A DNA stretch of 64,000 nt from Chitinophaga oryziterrae (GTDB lineage: Bacteria; Bacteroidota; Bacteroidia; Chitinophagales; Chitinophagaceae), in assembly GCF_009758125.1 (NCBI RefSeq), contig NZ_WRXO01000004.1, forward strand, positions 372,001-436,000, read 5' to 3'. Position numbers and translations under genes: made by a program. This document shows positions 54,375-62,046 of this stretch, piece after piece (within the stretch, counting starts at the first letter, position 1; each line of letters begins with the position of its first letter). The notes beneath the pieces are model-generated. The model saw nothing but the letters and a program-made list of their open reading frames with translations. It was not told where the DNA came from and ran no database searches.

Positions 54375-56435
54375 TTATTGTTTATTGGATTTAATACCGA
54401 GAATTCTTACACTCACCGGTAATGGGAATTTAACTTTGGTACTGCTTACCTGGTTTACATATCCTTCGGGAGTAAGGGATTCTACCTTACCGAGCGTGAT
54501 CTCGAATAATCTGAATACCGGTACTACCCATATCATTCCCTGTTCGTAGGACCTTCCCTTTAATTCAATATTGTAAATTGTTTCTGCGGTATTGGAAGCG
54601 GCAAAGTCTGCATTGCGGATAGCACTGAGCTTTTCATCGTCCAGTGGCGCAGAACCATCCCAGCCGTCCAGCAGTTTGTTAAGCTCTGTGATGCTGAGCT
54701 CTATGCCTGCTTTTAATCTGCCTGAAGTAATGTCTTTTATGCTGTCAGGATCTTTTTCGTCCATCGATAACTTCGTACCGGTAACACCGTTAGCAGTATG
54801 GTCGGCAGATAAAGAGACCGTATAACGGGCATCTACTTTCAGCTCCCATAAAGATCTGGATTTGCCCAGAGACGGGGATTGCCATATCTTATTCCAGAAA
54901 GAACGGTAAACTTTCATATCAGAGAGTTCTTTCTCTCCGGATACTGCTTCTCCCTGGCTTTGTACAAAATAGTTCTGTACAAATACCACCGGGGTATTAC
55001 CAATAGCTTTGTATTCTTTTTCACTGGCCGTACGCCAGCGCATTTCTGCAAAGACTTCTATATTTTTATGAAGGGGCATGTTGGATAACTCGCTCTTCAT
55101 AAATTCAAATTCTATAATAGTGTTTGCCTGTATATCTTTCTTCTTGAAAGTCTTTTCAAAGAGTAATTGTTTGGTAGCAGGATCTTTAAAGTAGAATGTA
55201 TAGATCGCTTTGGGCAGTGGTTTTTTAGGGGCCTGACTTACATTCAGTTTTATTTTAAACAACATCCTGTCGGTCAGTTGCAACAGCAGTACATCTTTCC
55301 CGTTGCTGGAGGATAGTTTCAGTGATTCAAAAGTGAGTATCAACCCATTGCTGAGCGTATAGGCATTTTGATTTACAGAAAGAGAATGAGCTGTAGCCAC
55401 AGGAGGCGCCGGAGCAGCCGGCGGAGCGGCCTGTAACTGTGCAATCAGTTGGGCCAGTACCGCCGGGTCTATAGCAGGAGCAGCGCTGGCGGGCTGATTC
55501 TGCATTAACTGCTGTAGCATGAGCCTGCGTTGTACATCCCCTGCCAAGGTGGTCATCAACTGGTTATTGGCCTGTAAGGTCTGTAACTTATGCTGATTGG
55601 CGGCATTGATGAGTTGCGGCAGTAATTCCATGCCCTGTTTGATGATAGGGCCGGCCAATGTAGCCAGCAGGGCATCATCTATTCCAAATACAAATGGTCT
55701 TGAGAACTGGTTGTTAATAGCCTGTGGCTTTTGAAAGCGGTTATGTTCTTCCTGGATGGATTGCTGTCCGCTCAGACCGGGGATATTAGGTGCTACGGCT
55801 TTGATCAGCGCACCCAGTAAACTGGTGAGCAGGGAAGAGGTATCACCATGTGCAGCTCCACCGGAAGCGGAAGCGGCAGCACCAGCACCAGCTCCACCGG
55901 AAGAATTCCCCGCAGCAGGATTGAGCATCCCGATAGCTGTTGGTAATACAGCCTTCACCAAACTGCCCAGTATATCTTCTATAGAAGACTGATGTGCGAG
56001 ATACTGCACATCATGGGAGATATTTCTGACCGGGTTGAAATCTGTATAACTCATAGTGATGCTACTTGCTCTTGTTAATGGATTAAGTCTGCCTGTATTA
56101 ATGCGCTGCAATCCCATCGGAATTCTGATCACTTTGGAAACTGCCGGAGAAGTACCCTGTGCATCTTTCGCACTCAGTAACTGCACATAACAGTTCTCAC
56201 TATCAAAGTAATTCTTAGGCAGCCGTACTTCTTCTTCACTATCTCCTAAAAAAGTCAGCTTTGTTTTCTGACGGAACGGTGTTTCTTTGGAGATCTCATC
56301 CACCCATTTTATACCTGCCCTGTCAATGACTGATTTGCCAATCTTGAACCGGTAGAATGTATTGGTACCGATATCGATCTTAAACCGGAAGTCATGACTG
56401 TCGGCCGATTCCCATTGTAAAATAGCTAAGGCCAT
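54375..56435 (-). CDS. Large structural-type protein of the lytic operon, unknown family
   Basis: This 686-residue protein has an N-terminal beta-like domain (about 1-130, ILQWESADSHDFRFKIDIG). A hydrophobic helical centre includes a Gly/Ala stretch (174-197) and the helices SLLTSLLGALIKAVAPNIPG and LATLAGPIIKQGMELLPQLI. A Gln/Ala/Pro linker (308-349) leads to a beta-rich C-terminal half (351-686, with SNGLILTFESLKLSSS and RYTVSLSADHTANGV). The centre could insert into or cross a membrane, or pack in a particle. It has no signal peptide. It lies 12 nt after the 341-residue gene and 3 nt before the tiny gene. Confidence 0.75.
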   Translation of the reverse strand: MALAILQWESADSHDFRFKIDIGTNTFYRFKIGKSVIDRAGIKWVDEISKETPFRQKTKLTFLGDSEEEVRLPKNYFDSENCYVQLLSAKDAQGTSPAVSKVIRIPMGLQRINTGRLNPLTRASSITMSYTDFNPVRNISHDVQYLAHQSSIEDILGSLVKAVLPTAIGMLNPAAGNSSGGAGAGAAASASGGAAHGDTSSLLTSLLGALIKAVAPNIPGLSGQQSIQEEHNRFQKPQAINNQFSRPFVFGIDDALLATLAGPIIKQGMELLPQLINAANQHKLQTLQANNQLMTTLAGDVQRRLMLQQLMQNQPASAAPAIDPAVLAQLIAQLQAAPPAAPAPPVATAHSLSVNQNAYTLSNGLILTFESLKLSSSNGKDVLLLQLTDRMLFKIKLNVSQAPKKPLPKAIYTFYFKDPATKQLLFEKTFKKKDIQANTIIEFEFMKSELSNMPLHKNIEVFAEMRWRTASEKEYKAIGNTPVVFVQNYFVQSQGEAVSGEKELSDMKVYRSFWNKIWQSPSLGKSRSLWELKVDARYTVSLSADHTANGVTGTKLSMDEKDPDSIKDITSGRLKAGIELSITELNKLLDGWDGSAPLDDEKLSAIRNADFAASNTAETIYNIELKGRSYEQGMIWVVPVFRLFEITLGKVESLTPEGYVNQVSSTKVKFPLPVSVRILGIKSNKQ

Positions 56436-56447
56436 GGCAAATAGTTA

Positions 56448-57473
56448 TTAATGGGCTGCCGCCGGTGCGCCAATAGCCTGCTGGCCGGGAGCAGGTTTCA
56501 ATGCTGCTGTACCACCATCTGCATACATATTGGCAAAATTGTCCAGTTTAAAATAGTCTGTTTTGAACTTGATGTTAACATGCCCTTTTAAGGAGGCTGT
56601 CATATCATCTGTGGCTTTTTTATCAGAAGTATTTACCTGTATATTGGTATTGGTAATATCAGTGCTAACGGAAGGACCACCGAAGATAGAGCCTAGTATA
56701 CCGCCATCTGCTTCTGCATGTACATTCACGGTATTGATGTTCTGGTCGTCGTGGTGTGCGGTACTGGCACGACTGGCCTTAATGGTGAATTCAACGGAAG
56801 CATCGATTTCACCTTTTTCTACTACCAGGCGGGTAACACCCATCAGCAGTACTTCCCTTAATGCAGCGCGGTGTTCTTTGGCCATGTTGATCTTGGCTTC
56901 GAGAATATGTTTCTTCACCTCTGCATCTTCCAGGTCGTGTTTTTCTCCTTCGGGATTTGTTAACGCTAATTTGCTGCTGCCGTCCGATTGTTTCTCTGTA
57001 GTTACATTATACTGTTCGCTACGGGATTCTGCCAGGCGGGCAAACGTATCATCATCCTTTACTTTTTTGATGAAGTCTGCGGTAGATTTAGTGGCTTCTT
57101 TCATCAGTTTGATGTAGCTGTCGGTCTGTGTCTTCATTACCTTGAGGTTAGCATCGAACACAGCTTTTAACAGGTCGGCCACAAACTTTGGAAAGTCTAC
57201 TGCATCTACCAGTTCTGTAAAAGCCTTGGTATCTCCTGAAAGTCCCGGATCATACCCTTTATATCCCATTTGTTTACCACTATCCGTTTCCATACTTTCC
57301 GCGATACCATGTTTCTTATATTGTTTGGAAGCATAATCATCTATCAGGGATAGATAAATACTTTTCTGATCTTCCAGTCCCATATTCTTAAATACATCAC
57401 TGCTTCCCAATACCTCTCTGGCCTGCGCTCTGGCCAGTTCTCTGATCTGTGCTTTAGATGGTATGATATCCAT
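56448..57473 (-). CDS. Helical plus beta protein of the lytic operon, unknown family
   Basis: This 341-residue protein starts MDIIPSKAQIRELARAQARE. A helical region (about 1-210) with a coiled-coil-like stretch (about 105-160, KVMKTQTDSYIKLMKEATKS) is followed by REVLLMGVTRLVVEKGEIDA and a beta segment. A Gly-rich loop (GGILGSIFGGPSVS) comes next, then NIKFKTDYFKLDNFANM and an Ala/Pro tail. I recall this RLVVEKGEIDASVEF-to-NIKFKTDYF pattern from other hypothetical proteins, but I cannot name a family. It lies 36 nt after the 640-residue gene and 12 nt before the 686-residue gene. Confidence 0.75.
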   Translation of the reverse strand: MDIIPSKAQIRELARAQAREVLGSSDVFKNMGLEDQKSIYLSLIDDYASKQYKKHGIAESMETDSGKQMGYKGYDPGLSGDTKAFTELVDAVDFPKFVADLLKAVFDANLKVMKTQTDSYIKLMKEATKSTADFIKKVKDDDTFARLAESRSEQYNVTTEKQSDGSSKLALTNPEGEKHDLEDAEVKKHILEAKINMAKEHRAALREVLLMGVTRLVVEKGEIDASVEFTIKASRASTAHHDDQNINTVNVHAEADGGILGSIFGGPSVSTDITNTNIQVNTSDKKATDDMTASLKGHVNIKFKTDYFKLDNFANMYADGGTAALKPAPGQQAIGAPAAAH

Positions 57474-57509
57474 AGTTTGTCATTTAGTATTAATCAAACA
57501 AATTGTTCC

Positions 57510-59432
57510 TTAAAAATCCCATTCATCTTTTCCCGCAGCCGGAGCAGATGGTTTTTCTGAAGCGCTGTCTTCATCTTTATCGCGGTTCCTTCTGTGATGT
57601 TCAGGTTCTTCCTGAGAATCATCATCGTCAGCTTTGGCCTGCAGTTGCGCCTGGCTGATAATGAAAGCATCCACGTTGCTGATAAAGTTGGAGAACAGTT
57701 TATCATCTTCGAAAGTAGCAGGATTGTAATCGGCCACTGAGTTAAGGATTTCATAACCCAGTTTCGCTTTGTTGTAAAGGATGGTCGTTTTCGGACGCTG
57801 ATGTTTCATTCCTTCAAACAGCAGTTCCACTACTTTCCACCAGTTACCACCGGCAGGTACCAGTTGTTTCACTATTTCAGGATGATTAAGGATACGTTTG
57901 ATCACGAAGTATAACTCGTCATAGATGATCGGTGAAATTACATTCGCCATACCGGAGCAATGTGTAGAGAGATTATACTGTAAATCTTCCACTGCCTGCA
58001 TCACTGTCTGACGGGATACGTAGCTGTCCGGGTTAGGACTATCCTGTGCCCGCTGTATGTACTTCGCCACTTCCATGATGAGCGTACGCCAGTATTTAGG
58101 GAATTCTTTGTTCACTACCACATCTTCTGTAACAGGTGCATTACCATAGCTGAATACCTGTTTGTAGAACATCTGGCGTTCTGCAGGACGGGTACGGTCT
58201 ATGACCTTACCTGTTTTAGGATGGGTGAATTTGTTGGAGAAAACGTACAATTGCAGATCTTCCCTGAGCTGGGTATCGGCTATCTGTATGTTACCACGGA
58301 CCATGTATTTATGGGTGAAGTAATTCACTACGTTGAAGATGTCCAGTTCTTCGCCCAGCGTCATGGAATAGAACATCTGAGCAGCGCAGCGGATATTGCT
58401 GGTAAGCACCTGTACAACGGCGGCATCATCATCCAGGAAGGTAACGCTGTAATCAGCCGTGTTATCATCTGTAGTATCCGTATCTGTCGCATCGTCCTGC
58501 CATCCAGGAGTATTTTCTATCTCATTGAGAAAGATGGGCAATAGGGTATCTATGTTTTGTTTTGTGACCGGCAGCAGTGAAGATTTGATCTGTTTGATCA
58601 GCTTCGGGATCATGGCAACCGGAATGTCATTGTAGTATTTGGAGAATTTCAGCAGTTCCAGTTCCTTGCTGTTGGACACATAATTCCCTACTATCTTCTG
58701 CACATATGTGCTAAAAGACAAAGAGGAGAAAGATGGATTACCCAGGAGGATATCCTGGATAACAGGAGAGGTGTCTGAATTATATTCCACGTCTACTTTT
58801 TCGGCATGGATATATTCACGGGCAGCGCTGACCTGTCCGTAGGCAATTACACTACGGTTACCGGACCGGTTGCCGAAGATGAAGTTCGTTAAACCATTGA
58901 TCTCTGTATAACCGGAGTTATAACCCAGGGCCAGCAGATAATTCGCTACGCCCGGGTAGTTGAGTATGGTGCGGGTATTGAGGTCGAGGTTATTCCAGTT
59001 ATTCCCTAAACGGTCTTTGAAATCATATTTCAGCAGGGAGAGTTTATCTTCTGCATCTATATATTCTTCCAGGCTGTAGTTAGAGCTGGTGATGATATTA
59101 TTGGCGGTGAAACTGTTTGAATTGATCGCATTGTAAATATTGTACAGCAGACTGCCTTCTTCCCATTGGAGCTCGTCCTTGTGTTTGTTGGTGAAGCGTC
59201 TGGCTTTAAGTGGTGCGGTGATGAAGTCTTCAATAGGCACGCCGTCCGGTCCCATCCAGGCATCGCCATCATCTTTTGTGAAGATAGGTTTGCTTAAAAG
59301 AACATCAAGGTACGCCAGCTGCTCTTTAATATTAGCGTCAATGTCTGCACTGACACCATTGGTGGTAACATTAGTTCTGCGTATTTTAACGCCATTGGTC
59401 GAAGGGAAAAAGTTGAGCGTTGCCATTGACAT
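57510..59432 (-). CDS. Large helical protein of the lytic operon, unknown family
   Basis: This 640-residue protein starts MSMATLNFFPSTNGVKIRRT and is mainly alpha-helical, for example ELELLKFSKYYNDIPVAMIP and NIRCAAQMFYSMTLGEELDI. An acidic Thr/Asp run (DDATDTDTTDDNTADYS) lies near residue 320, and the C-terminal tail is strongly charged (ADDDDSQEEPEHHRRNRDKD). It has no signal, no membrane helix and no recognised motif. It follows the subtilisin gene by 15 nt. Its size and place near the operon start suggest a core or scaffold part. Confidence 0.75.
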   Translation of the reverse strand: MSMATLNFFPSTNGVKIRRTNVTTNGVSADIDANIKEQLAYLDVLLSKPIFTKDDGDAWMGPDGVPIEDFITAPLKARRFTNKHKDELQWEEGSLLYNIYNAINSNSFTANNIITSSNYSLEEYIDAEDKLSLLKYDFKDRLGNNWNNLDLNTRTILNYPGVANYLLALGYNSGYTEINGLTNFIFGNRSGNRSVIAYGQVSAAREYIHAEKVDVEYNSDTSPVIQDILLGNPSFSSLSFSTYVQKIVGNYVSNSKELELLKFSKYYNDIPVAMIPKLIKQIKSSLLPVTKQNIDTLLPIFLNEIENTPGWQDDATDTDTTDDNTADYSVTFLDDDAAVVQVLTSNIRCAAQMFYSMTLGEELDIFNVVNYFTHKYMVRGNIQIADTQLREDLQLYVFSNKFTHPKTGKVIDRTRPAERQMFYKQVFSYGNAPVTEDVVVNKEFPKYWRTLIMEVAKYIQRAQDSPNPDSYVSRQTVMQAVEDLQYNLSTHCSGMANVISPIIYDELYFVIKRILNHPEIVKQLVPAGGNWWKVVELLFEGMKHQRPKTTILYNKAKLGYEILNSVADYNPATFEDDKLFSNFISNVDAFIISQAQLQAKADDDDSQEEPEHHRRNRDKDEDSASEKPSAPAAGKDEWDF

Positions 59433-59447
59433 AATTGTTTAAAGAGT

Positions 59448-60752
59448 TTATGATAAAATAGCGTTTAATAGTTTGAATGAATCTGCCAGGTTTAGTAAGC
59501 CGTAACCGGCTTTTTGATCCCTTACTTTGCTGGTAAGCCTGTCGGATGTGTTTCTGAGTATATAATTGATTTCCTCGTGTGTCAGTTTTTTGCCTTTTTC
59601 ATAGGCATAGGATTTCAGCAATGCCACGGAACCACTTACAAAGGGAGAGGCCTGGGAAGTGCCGGAAGACAGTGCATAACCATTGTTCAGGTAAGAGCTG
59701 TAGATGTTGGAACCAGGAGCTACAACGGTGATGTTGGCTCCGTAGGACGTGAAGCCGGTTACCTGCCCGGTGTTATCAACGGCGCCTACTGCAAATACGC
59801 CGTCCAGTGCGCCCGGATAGTACTTTTCGTCGGTACCATCATTGCCACTGGCTGCTACTATTGTCACATTTTTACTGAGTGCGTATTTCACCACATCTTC
59901 GTGGGGGAGCCCGCCCCCGGAGTGTTTAATCCCCAGGCTCATATTGATTACATCTGCGCCATTGTCTACGGCCCATTTGATACCATTGTTGATATTATCT
60001 ATGATGCCTGCGCCTACTATCCGGTTCCCGCTTTTCATGGCCGCTAATACTCTTACTACCATAAGGCTGCAGGAGGGGCATACACCTTCATTCATCCTTA
60101 ATCCTTTGGCTGCCAGGATACCGGATACATGGGTGCCGTGTCCTACCTGGTCTTCCGGCAGCGCATCAATATTCAGTACATCTCCGATGAAGGAGGAAGT
60201 ATCGAGTCCCTGCAGGTCTACGAAGTTCTTTCTTAGTACGATTTTATTTTCCAGTTCGGGGTGATTGAAGTATGCGCCTGTATCTAAAACGGCTACACGT
60301 ATATTTTTTACTCCTTTTGTCCATTCCTTTGCGTAAGGCAGATAGATCATATCGCCGGGATCAGTTGCTACCACTGTCATAGCACCTGCCACTTCTCCGG
60401 GGAATTCTGTGGTGCCTATTTGTAAAGGTCTCAGGCTTGCGACAAAAGGGAGTTGTTTTATTTGTTGGATCAGGTTATCCGGCAATTTTCCATCCTGTTG
60501 TAGTATCAGGCGATAGGTGAGGTGGAAGCCGGCATTCATTTCATCCTGGCTCCATTCGCCGCGGGTATGGGGTTTGTATTCCCGGGTGGTCCAGAACTTA
60601 TAGTTATTAGCAGCAAATACCTTGTCGATCTCAGGGTGAAACCGTTCTACGATGGTTGTTTTATCATTGATAAAGTCGAGCCAGTAAGGTACCTGTGCGG
60701 GGATTTGGTCCTGCACATCAGCTACTACTTTAATGATCAAATGCTCTTTCAT
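59448..60752 (-). CDS. Leaderless S8 subtilisin-family serine protease
   Basis: This 434-residue protein has the full subtilase triad: Asp157 (RVAVLDTGAYFNHPEL), His205 (QVGHGTHVSGILAAKG) and Ser366 (SSGTSQASPFVSGSVALLK), with oxyanion Asn304 (ASGNDG). The first 150 residues form a separate domain (DVQDQIPAQVPYWLDFINDK) that may act like an inhibitory prodomain. There is no signal peptide, so it is probably made and held inside the cell. It is the first gene of the nine-gene minus-strand operon. It could mature the other proteins or act as an effector. Confidence 0.9.
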   Translation of the reverse strand: MKEHLIIKVVADVQDQIPAQVPYWLDFINDKTTIVERFHPEIDKVFAANNYKFWTTREYKPHTRGEWSQDEMNAGFHLTYRLILQQDGKLPDNLIQQIKQLPFVASLRPLQIGTTEFPGEVAGAMTVVATDPGDMIYLPYAKEWTKGVKNIRVAVLDTGAYFNHPELENKIVLRKNFVDLQGLDTSSFIGDVLNIDALPEDQVGHGTHVSGILAAKGLRMNEGVCPSCSLMVVRVLAAMKSGNRIVGAGIIDNINNGIKWAVDNGADVINMSLGIKHSGGGLPHEDVVKYALSKNVTIVAASGNDGTDEKYYPGALDGVFAVGAVDNTGQVTGFTSYGANITVVAPGSNIYSSYLNNGYALSSGTSQASPFVSGSVALLKSYAYEKGKKLTHEEINYILRNTSDRLTSKVRDQKAGYGLLNLADSFKLLNAILS

Positions 60753-62046
60753 ACATACGGTAGTGATCGCATAACTATTACGTTATACGCCAATAAAAAT
60801 ATGATCGGTATTTCTGCTATGGCAGCAGCTTATGGGGCTATGGAACGACTTTAGTACAGCGCCTTGCTAACACTAATGATGATTTTTAAATTAAATATTG
60901 TGATTAGTTATTCAGACAGATCCGAGATAGTTCATAATAGTTATGACTCGAAAAACACACATGGAAAATCAATTTGGGGTGCGAACTAATATCGGGGTCT
61001 GGAATATGAAGCTAGGAATATTTTTGGGATTACCAAAAAAAATAACAAAAGATCATTAGTAGTATGAAATTTTATAATGGAAAATATGTTCCTGTTATTT
61101 ATACCACCATGAACTATTCTGCCGGTTTTTCCGGATAAAAGAAGATAGATTTTTCTGCCGGCTTTGCTTCCTCACTTAACTGCTGTAAAGTCCGGTGGTC
61201 TGTTTTGGTAGTTTGCCCCCACATTCCACCTGATTTACGCATTACCTGTACCCTGAGTCCTGGTTGATGCATGAAATCCTGTTCTACCTGTGCCGCAGTG
61301 CATTGTTTGCTGATATCTATCCAGCGGAAAGAGTGCTTGAGGTTGCTGATAGAATTCCAGTGTAAGAAAAGAATAAGTATCTCTGAAATCACTTTGTATG
61401 TTGGAAATGCTGGCTTCTTTATGAAATTTTTTTATGTTGCATGTATCAAAAAAAAACAGCGGAAAAGAAATTCCTGTTTCGCAAATGATGAGATCATGAG
61501 TTGCGGATTTTTAAAAATGAATTTATGAATGGCAGGATATTTAATTTGCAGGATTTCGGCAGTTTGTTGAATGTTTACCGGTACTTGAATTTAGTACTAT
61601 GCTGTGTTGAAGACAAACTAAATAATTGCTTGTGTGATTATTGTCCATAATAGCTTGATCAAAATTATACTTTCAAACAGGACAACTTTTTTTTGTTAGA
61701 TCCGAATTATGTTATAATTTACGGACTCTATTATGAAAAATGAAGGCCCTGAAATCTATCAACATTTAGAGAGTGATTAAGCCCTTCTTAACCCGGAAAT
61801 CCATTATTGTTTAATAACTAAATCTCATTATAACTGGTAAAATATCTGTCTACTGTTGTTAACATCATTAAAGATACACCCTGGGAATTTAATAAAAACT
61901 AAACTTATTATTTATAAAGCAAGCTGCCGCTTATGTTATGCATAGTTATGCACTGTCACTAATGTCAATCCTGTGTACCAGCAAGGCAGGTAAATGCTGT
62001 TCCGGTTATATTTTAACTGTTGAAAGCCGGATTCAAAATTCACACT
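60753..62046. other. Largely non-coding stretch between operon and receptor gene
   Basis: Apart from the possible gene remnant at 61114-61392, this 1.3-kb AT-rich stretch shows no supported gene on either strand. ATAACTATTACGTTAT at 60771-60786 is a palindrome 19 bp upstream of the subtilisin start and could be an operator for the lytic operon. No clear tRNA, terminator or mobile element is seen. Confidence 0.5.
61114..61392 (-). CDS. Short protein or 5'-truncated remnant, unknown family
   Basis: This 92-residue frame from a GTG reads protein-like in its body: LHWNSISNLKHSFRWIDISK, then GLRVQVMRKSGGMWGQTT and KTDHRTLQQLSEEAKPAEKS. The start is doubtful: no ATG is present and the open frame only runs about 10 codons further up to a stop. 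It may be a small accessory gene whose beginning is lost. It is transcribed towards the lytic operon, 361 nt upstream of it, and could have been its first gene. Confidence 0.45.
   Translation of the reverse strand: MISEILILFLHWNSISNLKHSFRWIDISKQCTAAQVEQDFMHQPGLRVQVMRKSGGMWGQTTKTDHRTLQQLSEEAKPAEKSIFFYPEKPAE

Noticed and set aside
49139..60752. Prophage or contractile injection system
   Set aside because: Lysozyme and M15 genes are phage-like, but no terminase, capsid, tail sheath, baseplate, holin or integrase is recognisable on either strand.
61271..61528. 85-residue plus-strand frame in the 1.3-kb gap
   Set aside because: It is antisense to the more protein-like minus-strand frame and rich in AT-driven Lys/Asn/Phe codons.
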